64,000 nucleotides of DNA from Cyrtodaria siliqua (Eukaryota; Mollusca; Bivalvia; Adapedonta; Hiatellidae). The notes beneath the pieces are model-generated. The model was not told the origin of the DNA. It searched no databases and worked only from the letters and a program-made list of their open reading frames with translations. The stretch is taken from contig JAWPHD010010971.1 in NCBI GenBank assembly GCA_037043455.1, forward strand, positions 24,033 through 88,032, read 5' to 3'. This document shows positions 1 to 9,262 of the stretch, piece after piece (position 1 is the first letter of the stretch; each line of letters opens with the position of its first letter). The position numbers and the translations under genes were made by a program.

Positions 1-99
1 AATAAGTATATATAGTTTATTCAATCTGTCCTAATAAGATTATAACACAGATTGAGTACTTTATATATGTGCAGTTTTTATTGAAAATGATATTTCAAA

Positions 100-560
100 G
101 TACAGTAGTACCGTAAGACATGTCGGGTTGATACCGCATATAATGTCTTTTAATAAAAATGCAGCAATATTTATAGACACGACTGGGTTGATACCGTCTT
201 AAATGTGTCTTATGATAGCACGTATTCCGAGGAATACCGTATTTTTAATTTACTCGTCGGGTTGATACCGAAACAAAATTTGGAGTACCTCCAAATGTGA
301 GTAACTATGTTTTAAAGAAAGATAATATATATATATACTAGCCAACTATGACACGAATGTGTCATACAGTGTATATTCCGAGGAATATGCAGTTTACACG
401 TCGGGTTGATACCGAAACAAAATCTTGAGTAGCTCCAGATGTGTGTAAATCTTAAATGTGTCTTATGATAGCATGTATTCCGAGGAATACAGTATTTGTA
501 ATTACTCGTCGGGTTGATACCGAAACAAATTTTGGAGTACAGTGAATATAGTGTTGAATG
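100..560. repeat. Cluster of short palindromic motifs
   Basis: Three small inverted-repeat motifs recur here. The motif CGGGTTGATACCG (CGG...CCG ends) starts near 124, 184, 258, 402 and 510. The near-palindrome GTATTCCGAGGAATAC or a variant occurs near 223, 372 and 476. TTGGAGTACCTCCAA occurs near 280, with a variant near 424. The motifs alternate in roughly 100-140 bp irregular units, so this is a degenerate tandem array of dyad-symmetric sites. Similar GGGTTGATA sequence reappears near 63124 and 63977. No coding potential is supported; the 88-residue open frame on the minus strand is only the translation of the repeats. Confidence 0.7.
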
Positions 561-734
561 CCATATTGTAGCTAACAATGGAAATAATCTGCATTCCTTG
601 CTTATTATTTTGTTGACTTTCTGTGAAAATACATTTCATGTTCGACATTGTAAATATTTGAGTCGTAATGTAATCTTAGCTATGCTCAGATAGAGCAATT
701 GTATCTGGGCTTGTCAGAAATTAAACATGAGAAA

Positions 735-1622
735 AATGGTCAATAGAAACCACAACCCACACAACGCCACCGCAGGCCCTCACTGTACAGCAAACCTAGA
801 GCAAATCCAATATTCAATGAAAATGACAACACACAACACAGGACAATACACAACACAAGACAATACACAACACAAAGAGTTATGAACACTAGGCTACCGA
901 CTTGGAACGGTCATCCCAGCAAAATATCTAGCAATAAAGTGCACTGCAACAGAAATTAGCAAAATATACACTTAACTGTTGTTGTAAAGAGATATAAAAT
1001 ACATAATTAGGAACACCTCAGAATGTATCCAGAACTGTACTAAACAACCACAGCAGTTGCAGCCAAAGAGAAAACCAATCCAGGGTATTACCAATAAACC
1101 TAAAGGCCGAACGTTTATGTACCTACCTCTCCTTTCAGGGTTTTAAAAATTGCAATCGTAGAGTCCCACGAAAGGATCCATTCATCGCACAAGAGAAAAG
1201 TGAAGCGTATTGACTGACTAGAGGGGTCAATCACTAAACATGATGTGTGTTGCAATACTCAAGGGTCGTAACCTTTTTTGACGACTTTCCTGATTAATTG
1301 TGAACAGTCGTCAGGAAACCCGTCAGACTCTTTTAACTTCCAAAGTTTATAGATCATATTTCAATAAAACAAATGCTGTGATATTCCAAGTCGCAGAAAT
1401 GTGTTTAGAATGGTGTTATACTTCTCCAATAGATTTTCGTTGCGGCGATAAAACTTTCAGAAATATCTACGTAGTTTGTGATAACGAAAACCCTGCTGAA
1501 GAAGTTTACTTTAAATAAATAATTTCGATCACTGAATTCCTTAACGTCGTTGCAAGCCCTTGAGAAACGAATGAGCTGGTTGATATAAACCCCGCATGAT
1601 GTAGCACGAGGAACCAAGCTTA
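735..1622 (-). mobile_element. Degraded Naiad-type Penelope-like element, 3' part
   Basis: Read on the minus strand, this runs from the thumb region of a Penelope-like reverse transcriptase (1622 down to about 1150) into a 3' untranslated tail. The tail contains TTCCAAGTCGGTAGCC near 890-910, matching TTCCAAGGCGGTAGCC in the 3' UTR of the intact element at 7875-8383. It is 5'-truncated and broken by frameshifts. The intact element is on the opposite strand, so this is an independent older insertion. Confidence 0.75.
1150..1622 (-). pseudogene. Naiad reverse transcriptase C-terminal fragment
   Basis: The minus-strand translation begins VPRATSCGVYINQLIRFSRA, equivalent to VPRATSYGVYESQLICFSRA in the intact copy. 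After a frameshift it continues with stretches like YHKLR, NLLEKYNTILNTFL and KKGYDP, and ends with a YASLFSCAM segment equivalent to YAFLFNCTM. Two in-frame UGA codons (in the FYGD-like and GYDP-like segments) fall at positions that are not Cys in the intact copy, so here they look like ordinary decay. The Cys of SCLVIDP is still encoded by a Cys codon. The fragment covers only the thumb and C-terminal end; the catalytic core is missing. Confidence 0.75.
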
Positions 1623-1754
1623 TAAGAAATATGTCTTATATATCTCATTCTGTTTCCTTTCCGATGTTTAGTTTATAGACGATGTCTATCTGATAAATAT
1701 GTTTCCTTTCCGATTTAGCGCAACCGTGGACAAGGTAGTAAAAACGCTTCGTCT

Positions 1755-2025
1755 AAAACTGTCTCGCCTCTCACCGTTGCGTGCGAATTCCACTGTGAGC
1801 TAGATTGTGTAAAACCGTCTCGCCTCTCACCGCCGCGTGCGAATCCCACTGGGAGCTCGATTTGTCTAGTGAGAAAGTGTCGATTCTTACGGATGGCGGG
1901 AGATATACAGTACTGGGTCTACTCAGGAAAAATAGAGTGGTCTGCCTCTACCACAAAAGCAAACGGCGTCATATCTTGCCTACCATGTGCTAACAATGAC
2001 GTAAAACACAATTCAAACAAGCGAA
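1755..2025 (+). mobile_element. SINE type A (tRNA-derived), duplicated head
   Basis: The head carries CTCGCCTCTCACCG and a B-box-like GCGAATCCCACTGGGAG. A core follows with TACAGTACTGGGTCTACTC, and the tail is AATGACGTAAAACACA followed by CAAACAAG. The head is present twice (about 1764-1800 and 1818-1856), suggesting a dimeric or unequal-crossover copy. The same unit recurs at 3157-3335, 33104-33267, 46427-46500, 53545-53763 and 57349-57567. Assignment as a tRNA-derived SINE is from layout and B-box resemblance; the exact named family cannot be fixed without a library search. Confidence 0.7.
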
Positions 2026-3156
2026 CACATCCTTTCTGATTTATAGACGATTTCACTCATGGACCAGTATGTAATATATATCAAGTAGACGTTGTAAACG
2101 GAGTATGCATAATATACGTCAATTGTTAAATCGTATTGTCGACTTATGCTACCGCTTGCACTTTTATCGAATCGAGACAGGGATATGGGGAAATTTTAGC
2201 AAGTGAACGTGTATGTCGCTATTTGTGTACATAAGAGTAAGCGAACGCAGCTTAAACCAACTATTTGATTAATTTTGGGTCTCGGAAAGTTAATTTGTCG
2301 TCATAAAAAAAATGGCTACCCTTGTTTAACGCATAAAACAACTATCGAACTGTATGAATAAGTTACTTAATTAAGATAATTATATCTGTTTTAAACGAAG
2401 ACGCGATTTATGAGTCACTAAAACTATATATTGTAATTATTGTTCGTCTAATGTGCAAATATCATGTTGCAAACCGAAAAAAAAGAAGAAAAAACAAAGA
2501 ATGCAAATAAAATATGGCTAATTAAACGAAAACTAAAGAAGTGAGAAGAAGTGAGCGCGTATTTATAACATTAGTATACCTAGTAACCGAATGAATGTTA
2601 TTGCAGTTCAACAAACTGGTCAAAAGAGGTCACACCAAATCAAATAAAATACAAAATATTACATAAACTCATGTCATTTTACATGCATTTAGTGATACAG
2701 GATCCGTGCATTAATGGACATAGCACATTCTGCCCCCACTGACTGATGGCGTGTATGTACTCATAATTACACGTAACCAGATGTCCATGTCGGGTTCGAC
2801 ACCATCGTATTTATTACTTGTGCTTTTTAGTGTGTGTTTGTCTACATCGCGTTTACAAGTAATAATATATTTTATTACACATTCTTAGTACCTAAATTGT
2901 AACAAGAGCATCTGATTTTCATTTAAAAAGATTAAGTTTCATTTTATTAACCCGTCAATTGTGCTTTCATATGTTATTCCAAACAATTTAGAGTTTATTA
3001 ACAACCTTTTTATTACTAAATTGTACAATGAATTGCTCTGCAGTAGCTTTATTACCATATTGCACACGATGCTCTTATCTATAAATGTACCATGCTTACC
3101 TAGGAGAGTGCATTGTTGCAGATTTCTGAAAGTTTCGTTATTTCTTTCGTTCGGGT
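2026..3156. other. AT-rich intergenic DNA, nothing recognised
   Basis: AT-rich sequence with short A runs. No long open frame, no protein similarity I can recognise and no clear repeat structure. The 69-residue frame at 2961-3170 has no recognisable motif. Confidence 0.5.
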
Positions 3157-3335
3157 TGATGGTTGGTTGAATGTTGTTTTACGTCATTTTCAGCAAAATT
3201 TAGGTATATATGATGGTCGATTTATTCGTGGTGACGGCAGACCATCCACTTTTTTCTGAACCAATTTTGTATACCTCCCGATATCCGTAAGAATTGAAAC
3301 ACGCTCACTTACAAGTCGAACTCCCCTTACAAGAC
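3157..3335 (-). mobile_element. SINE type A copy
   Basis: Reverse orientation of the type A SINE. It shows TTGTTTTACGTCATTTTCAG at its tail side, GGCAGACCATCCAC in the core, and CACTTACAAGTCGAACTCCC at the head side, where the tRNA-like head is truncated. It is diverged: the usual CCTGGGTAGAACCAGTACTG core has become TTCTGAACCAATTTTG. Confidence 0.7.
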
Positions 3336-3839
3336 AAGCTTCCAGAGGTATTTGAAGATGCAGCGGACGAAAGAAGAAATAACGAAACATATTTGCGTGT
3401 TTTTTGTACACATATTTACGTAGTTCGAAAAAACAAAACGTTACCCCAAAATATCGAAACATGAATGTTTATTTCGACCCAGAAACTACGCAGATACATT
3501 ATATGTTTCGTGTTTTCGTTATTTATTTATTTCGCCTCTAAAGAATGAAATAGGAAACTGGCAAAAATCAGCCACAATATACTATTGAATACGAACTTAC
3601 AGAGAGCGGGGCCTTACAACAGTAATCAGGGTCAAACGAGATAGCCTTTCAGTTGTAACGTTCTGGTGTATTGTAACAATGTATTACCAGTAATATCATT
3701 TACATCAAAGTACTGCGTACTGAATGGCGAAAACATTAGTAAGCAAATTGTTTTGAGATGTTCCTATGGTTAAGATTAAAGATTGTATGATTTTTTATGA
3801 TTCTTATTGGCAAAATGATTCGTGTTATATGTTACTCAC
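3336..3839. other. Intergenic DNA, nothing recognised
   Basis: No supported gene or repeat. Short frames only. Confidence 0.4.
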
Positions 3840-4240
3840 TTTTCTAAATATATCTCAAGTCCAATAGTCTCAACAAACTATTGAAGTTCTCAAATATTGT
3901 CAAGTTCTTAAATAAAGCTCATAAATAGTTCTCAGATAGTTCAAACTAACTATACAGTATGATACCATAATGGTCATGTTCTCAATTTTTTGAATACTTG
4001 TTCTAACATTTCGAAACTCAAGTTCAATAGCCTCAGCAAACTATTACAGTTCTCCAATAAAGTTTTCCAATAGTTCTCAAATGTAAGATTCTCATAAAAC
4101 ATGTTACAATATATTACAGTTCTCAAATAAAGTTCTCAAATAATTCTCAAGTTGAAGATTCTCACAAAACGTCCTCAAATATATATTGGTATTCTCAATA
4201 TCAGATATTCACAGAATCTGCAAAATATTCTATATTCTCA
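3840..4240. repeat. Degenerate tandem repeat of TTCTCAAATA-like units
   Basis: AGTTCTCAAATA, AGTTCTCAGATA, ATTCTCAAG and similar units recur irregularly for 400 bases with interspersed CAATAGTCTCAACAAACTAT blocks. This is an old, decayed simple-sequence array lying directly upstream of the MITE at 4245. Confidence 0.6.
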
Positions 4241-4244
4241 CTAA

Positions 4245-4797
4245 TTAAAGGGAATGTAGCGACACAGCCAAACAAGCTCTGTTATTGACAGTTCTGAAAA
4301 ACTTGGAAAAAGGTGAAAGAATTATCAAAATCGGATGATAAACAAAAAAGATATGACCATTTAAAGGTTGTTCTAAAACAAATACGGGAGCCGCCATTTT
4401 TTTAGAACTATGACATCATAGTTTCATATTACCATATATGGATTATTGATAAATATCATTTAAAACGAAGAAAATCACTGCAAATGAATGAATTTTTTTT
4501 AATGGTCATATAAAGCATTACTGCCATTAAGTATTACATATTTTCATACAGTTATTGTCATTTTTTCCCTATAAATCAGTAAATTTCATATTTATAAATA
4601 TTCCATATATGGTCATTTAGAACCGTGATGTCATAGCTCTCAAAAGTACCGCTTCCATATCCGTTTCAACAGAAACTTCAAATGATCATATCTTCTTTGT
4701 TTATCATCCGATTTTGATAATTCTTTCACCCTTATTCAAGTATTTCAGAACTCTCAATAATACAGATGGTTTGGCTGTGTCGCTACATTCTCTTTAA
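4245..4797. mobile_element. TTAA-flanked MITE with long inverted repeats
   Basis: The left end TTAAAGGGAATGTAGCGACA is mirrored at the right end by TGTCGCTACATTCTCTTTAA. The inverted repetition extends inward, for example ATTATCAAAATCGGATGATA against TATCATCCGATTTTGATAAT. TTAA at both outer edges suggests a piggyBac-type target duplication, which is family knowledge rather than proof. There is no transposase, so it is non-autonomous. An internally deleted relative sits at 50023-50185. Its right end abuts the open frame of the Naiad element, so it may have inserted into or next to the element's 5' region. Confidence 0.8.
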
Positions 4798-4850
4798 TAG
4801 AAATTAATATAATAATAATATCAATTCTGTACTATTATTCAATCAGCTTT

Positions 4851-7800
4851 AAAACTTCACACATTGAGTTAGAGAAACCCACCCCTGTCACAACAAAATG
4901 TCAAAATTCTATTATATTACGCTATTTCGTCAACAATACAAAAGAATTCCCCGTTTGGCAACAAACTACTAAGAGGTGCAGTTGTTGCAATTATTTATCT
5001 TGCAAGTCCACCATTAAATCAGCTGTTAATGGTAGATTGTTTAATGTTTGTCTAGCTTCTAATGTTGATTGACGTACTTCTCACGTAATTTATGTTCTGA
5101 CTTGACATGCACCAAGTTGCGGTATACAATATGTTGGACAAACAGGTCGATCCTTAAAAGTTCGATTTCGTGAACACAAATATAATGCAAGTAATCCTAA
5201 AAAGTTAAATAATTACTTGTACCAACACTTTCGTCAGTCAGGTCATAATTTTAATAACGTAACTGTTCAACCGGTTGAATATATATTTTTCGATAATGAT
5301 GCTACTAAAAGCTTTAAAATAAAAGCTAGACAGATTGCAGAACTTCAGTGGATGAAAAACTTACAGACACCTTATCCACTCGGCCTTAATGACAATATTT
5401 ATCAAGAAGGAAATATTTCTAAAGATCCTAATATTGACATTTTTTCTATATTTTCTATCCGAAAGCGTAAAGCTAGGTCTCATGGTCTCAGGCGTAATGG
5501 TAACATCAAACGTAAACCGCGTGTAATTATTTCTGTCGCTGATTTACATACCATTTTTAAACAGTCTGGAAAGCACTCTATGCTTTCGCGGCTTACCTCT
5601 TTGTCCATTTCATCACTAAAGTTGATCGACGAGGAAGCCGACGAAATTTTCATTCGTACAGATCCCTTGTATAACACTGCTTCCATAGTTCAAAGTTATA
5701 CACAACATGTTCTCCGACCCCATATTGACAAGGAGTCTGATCACGTCAGGCATTTTCTAAAACTACTATATATTAACAAAGGTATTGATTTCATTGACAT
5801 GCCTAGTATTTTTCGTGATACTCATGTAGTTGATTCTATCCCAAAATATTTCAAAAATTCTGAAAGTCCTGTAATTTGTTATAAGTATAAAAAGCCTATT
5901 AGAAATATTATTTTCAACTACAACAAAGTAGTTTCTGACCTTGATATAGTACATAATACTCCTAAGGAATGTGAATGCAACACATCAAAATTTTGCTATG
6001 CTCCAGCAGGTCATGTTATCACTGGTAATTTTGATATTATTGATAAACGTATTCGGCATTTGTTTTCGAAGGGTCCTAAATATAGATTACCTTCAACTAT
6101 TGATTTTAATGCCTGTCGTGCCCAGATCGCCCACTCCATTGAAGATTTTAGTATCAAATGGTGTCGTAGAGAACATGCGGACCCAAACTCACTTTCTACT
6201 TGGAAAAAGTCAATTCTGAAAATTATAGATACACGTATTAACTTTTATAATGCTAACCCCTCTTTACTTCCTCCGAGACCTAGGTTTTCCTTTCGTAATT
6301 TAAAATCGGGAATTCAGGAATTTCATAATAAATTTGTTTTAGTTCCTGCAGATAAAGCAGCTAATAATGTAATTATTGTTTGACGCCTACATTACGTCAA
6401 TGTTTTATCTCTGGAACTCGGCAGCACCAATTCGTATACTCCAGTTAATTCTACCGAGGATGATGTTGTTTCCGCACATATCACTCGGTGCACTACTTTC
6501 AAGGCTGGTGTAAACGATAAGCAAAATAAACTGCCTACTATGTACTGGATTCCTAAATTACATTAAAATCCATATAAGGCTCGCTTTATTTCGAATTCTA
6601 GTGCCTGAACCACAACAAACATCTCCAAACTTTTAACTTCTTGTCTTACTGCCGTTAAAGATCACGTTAAACTATATTGTGATAAAACTTATGAAAACTC
6701 TGGGATTAATTTATTTTGGTCTATAAAAAATTCAGGAGACGTTCTTGATAAAATGTTCAAGAAAGGTCAAGTTTCATCAATAAGCACTTATGACTTCTCT
6801 ACACTATATACAACTTTACCACATCACCTTATTAAAGACAAGCTAATTTCTCTTATTCAAAAAATATTTGCTAGAGAAAATACTACATTTTTGGCATGTA
6901 ATAATATAAAAGCGTTTTTTACTAACGGCAATTTTGACAATTATACTATGTGGACTTGCTATGAAGTTTGTGAAGCACTCATCTTCCTATTAGATAATAT
7001 TTTCGTCAGGTATGGAACCACCGTTTATAGACAAATTGTTGGTATCCCTATGGGTACGAACTGTGCACCACTTGTCGCAGATTTGTTCTTATTTTGCTAT
7101 GAAAGGGATTTCATGTTGAGTCTTTCACCAGATACCCAGGCAGATGTTATTGAAGCCTTTAATGATACCTCTCGGTATCTGGATGACATATTGAACATTG
7201 ACAACCCTTTATTTCCAACTATGGTTAATTATATTTATCCTAAACAACTTCAGCTTAACAAAGCTAATATATCTGATAATAACGCTTCTTTTCTTGATCT
7301 AGATCTCTCGATTGAAAATGGTAAAATAATTAGCAAAATCTATGACAAGAGAGATGATTTTAATTTTGACATTGTTAATTACCCCCACTTGGATGGGGAT
7401 GTTCCCCGAGCAACTTCTTATGGGGTATATGAGTCTCAACTTATTTGTTTTTCTAGAGCTTGTACTCGAGTTGAGGACTTTAATATTCGTAATCTTTGTA
7501 TAACTAAAAAGTTACTCAGTCAGGGTTACTGTTACCATAAACTTCGTAAAACCTTTGCAAAATATTATTATCGTAACCCTGATCTTCTTTCCAAATATAA
7601 AAGTAATTTAAGGACTCTTCTGCAACAAGGACTATCACAACCTGACTTCTATGGTGATGTGATTTATAAACTTCGTAAGATTCTAGGTCATGATCACTTT
7701 CGTACTATCTTTGTTAAACTTGTTAAAAAGTTTATCAAAAGAGGTTATGACCCTATCATTTTGCAACGTACTGAATGCTTGGTGGTGGACCCTTTTACAG

Positions 7801-7874
7801 TTCGCCACTATGCTTTCCTCTTTAATTGTACGATGACCGGACAGGCTGTGGACCCTATGATGACGCCTACCTAA
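4851..7874 (+). CDS. Naiad GIY-YIG endonuclease/reverse transcriptase, probable selenoprotein
   Basis: This ORF would encode the polyprotein that nicks target DNA and reverse-transcribes the element's RNA in the nucleus. Order: Cys-rich N-terminal segment (RCSCCNYLSCKS near 4974-5009), GIY-YIG domain (VIYVL, QYVGQTGRS, RFREH, 5085-5180), linker region containing CECNTSKFC (about 5970-5996), a fingers region (VPADKA, PTMYWIPKLH), then RT motifs: YDFSTLYTTLP (6786-6818), GIPMGTNCAPLVADLF (7041-7088), YLDD (7176-7187) and a thumb with DGDVPRATSYGVY. The frame is unbroken by indels over about 1,000 codons. Interruptions are UGA at 5070, 5103, 6381 and 6606, and UAA at 6564. UGA is most simply read as selenocysteine; the UAA is a one-base change from the expected Lys codon and would inactivate this copy. 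There is no in-frame ATG near the left end, so the start given is only where similarity seems to begin. The alternative is a decayed copy whose stops happen to be UGA. Confidence 0.8.
5070..5105 (+). other. Two in-frame UGA codons in the GIY-YIG domain
   Basis: UGA codons at 5070-5072 and 5103-5105 are 11 codons apart and flank the VIY strand (U-RTSHVIYVLT-U). In Penelope-like endonucleases, Cys occupies both places, seven residues before the Tyr of VIY and four after it, as half of a CCHH zinc-binding motif. The frame is otherwise open on both sides. Selenocysteine insertion would therefore restore both zinc-ligand positions. The alignment to the family pattern is from memory. Confidence 0.7.
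6381..6383 (+). other. In-frame UGA codon upstream of RT core
   Basis: It sits in the context NNVIIV-UGA-RLHYV. Related elements carry a Cys or Trp here; I cannot tell which is ancestral, and UGA is one base from either. Similarity continues straight through, with LHYVNVLSLEL following in the same frame. Confidence 0.6.
6564..6566 (+). other. In-frame UAA, probable inactivating mutation
   Basis: The UAA follows PTMYWIPKLH and precedes NPYKARFISNSS. Relatives have Lys at this position (LHK-x-PYKARF), so AAA to TAA explains it in one step. It is the only non-UGA stop in the whole frame. Confidence 0.75.
6606..6608 (+). other. In-frame UGA codon at the SSA-C-TTT position
   Basis: The context is FISNSSA-UGA-TTTNISKLLTS. 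Relatives have Cys (NSSSCTTTELSKLLTS, recalled from the family). Other Cys codons in this ORF, such as those of GTNCAP and TECLVV, remain TGY, so only some Cys positions are replaced. Confidence 0.7.
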
Positions 7875-7900
7875 AGCCCATTGGGACGGTGGCGTTTGAT
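7860..7900 (+). promoter_or_regulatory. Candidate SECIS hairpin overlapping the terminator
   Basis: ATGA (7860-7863) is followed by CGCCTACCT, AAA (7873-7875), a mini-helix CCCA-TT-GGG, then GGTGGCG, TT and TGA (7897-7899). CGCC (7864-7867) pairs with GGCG (7891-7894) and ACC (7869-7871) with GGT (7888-7890), leaving one bulged T. Spacing is ATGA-N9-AA-N22-TGA, which fits the classical eukaryotic SECIS pattern; the AAA before a mini-helix resembles form 2. The AA lies within the UAA stop codon at 7872-7874. The helix is short and the two T residues before the 3' TGA are not ideal, so this needs a folding check. I did not find it in the degraded relatives. Confidence 0.5.
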
Positions 7901-8383
7901 GTTTGTCCATGGTCTTTCTTGTCGTGCCCTTAATGGTTTATTCTCTTACTGCTCTGGCTTCTGCAAAGTCATTGAGTACCTTCATTGTGGCTTTCTAGGC
8001 TATTGTTTTTTTGTATTATATTTACACGAGCATATTTGTGTTTTACTTATATTGCCTATTGATGCTGCCTTGTTGGTTAGAGATTAGATCATGGCGGGGA
8101 TTTCTTTATTTACACTGTCCTGTTTTAATGGGATGACAGTAGGGTAAGTGTGAGGTTTGGTGCACCCTAGAACCGGTTTAAACCCCCAGTGGCCTACCTT
8201 ACCACTGACCGTTCCAAGGCGGTAGCCCTATTGTCAACCCTTTTTGTGTTTGTGATGTCGTTTGCATTTATTATTGCTTTTGTCTTCTTGTTTGTCTGTT
8301 TGCGTGTTTGTTTCTGTGTTTTGTGGTTTACTGTCCTCCTTGAATGCTACTTTCCCTGTCCGATCTTTTTATATTTCTCTTAA
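7875..8383 (+). other. 3' UTR of the Naiad element
   Basis: This non-coding tail contains TTTATTTACACTGTCCTG, GGGATGACAGTAGGG, GGTTTGGTGCACC, GGTTTAAACCCC, CCAGTGGCCTACCTTACC, GTTCCAAGGCGGTAGCCC and a T/G-rich stretch ending TGTCCGATCTTTTTATA. GGTAAG near 8137 and CTTACC near 8200 can pair, so part of it may fold. These blocks are the ones conserved in the solo 3' copies elsewhere in the window, which suggests the reverse transcriptase recognises them. The small open frames inside are not credible genes. Confidence 0.7.
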
Positions 8384-9260
8384 TAATGATATTATGTGAT
8401 GCGTCTGCACAAATCATACTACATTCATACGTTAGTGTCTACTCGAAAGAGTTGAACTCAGTATTCAATGTTGTGAATTGAGCAAAATTAAATTCCATGT
8501 TCCTTCTTTCCTTAAGAAAAACACGAAGAGCCAGACAGAAAAATAACTGATTCTCTGCCATATTACTGACGATTTCTAGAAGCACCGCATTTTACTAATC
8601 AAAGGCGCCGCATTATCAAATATCAAAAAACCGGAAATGATTGACGTTTCAAATTATAACGCGAAAAATGATGTAAATTGTATGATGATGTGTAAAATAA
8701 ACAATACCATGTATGTTTTAATGTTGATTTTATTCCAGAAAAGTGTTTCTTGTCCTCATGGGCATCCGATTCCACATTATCATTCGAAGCGCAAAGGACC
8801 GTAACACAAAGTTTAGTTGGAAACCGTACATCGCAATATCTCGAAAAGGTACTTGTACTAATAGTAAATAAAAGAAATCCCCGCCATGAACTATTAAGAC
8901 AGGAATGGGGATGACAAATAATAAGGTATGTTTGAACTGTTTGGAAACTTTGGCACTATGATCTTCAGAGTCAATTGCAAATGGAAGCCCGGCGTACATG
9001 TTTTTTTACAACGCAGACCTTATTGTTAGAGATTTTCTTTTGATGGAATATACTTTTATTTACACTGTGTTTTCAATTTGGGCGCTAAAGACACGATAAT
9101 AGCGAGGTTGTGTACACATGAAATCGACTTAAAGACATCACACCAGAATCGAAAGATCACGGACATTTTACAGCTAGAGACGATCACAAACTTTTTAATC
9201 CTCTACTGTGGAAAATATTTATTGACGCCCTGACATACTTTTATATACGACTACAATGTG
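8384..9260. other. Intergenic DNA, nothing recognised
   Basis: No supported gene. The 89-residue minus-strand frame (8730-8999) has no recognisable motif or start context. Confidence 0.4.
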
Positions 9261-9262
9261 CA

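Larger units (their letters stand above)
4798..8383 (+). mobile_element. Nearly intact Naiad-type Penelope-like retroelement
   Basis: A single-ORF retroelement whose GIY-YIG endonuclease lies N-terminal to the reverse transcriptase. This is the permuted order that defines the Naiad/Chlamys group of Penelope-like elements; canonical members carry the endonuclease at the C terminus. The ORF is followed by about 510 bases of 3' UTR ending in TCTTTTTATATTTCTC near 8381, a terminus seen again in inverted copies at 30476 and in the 53-59 kb duplication. ATG/ATC-rich sequence follows the end (AATAATGATATTATG here and GATGATCATCATC at the 30476 copy), in line with the microsatellite preference reported for this group. 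The 5' boundary is uncertain because a MITE ends at 4797. Confidence 0.85.

Noticed and set aside
4851..7874. UGA read as Trp under a variant genetic code
   Set aside because: UGG Trp codons are used normally (for example in YWIPKLH and NLFWSIK), there are only four UGAs, and three fall at Cys sites; the DNA context is nuclear.
8130..8215. Alternative SECIS at GGGATGACAGTAGGGTAAG
   Set aside because: An ATGA and a downstream CTTACCACTGA are present, but the best pairing (CAGT with ACTG) uses up the G of the 3' TGA, so the required quartet is not formed. Weaker than the hairpin at 7860.
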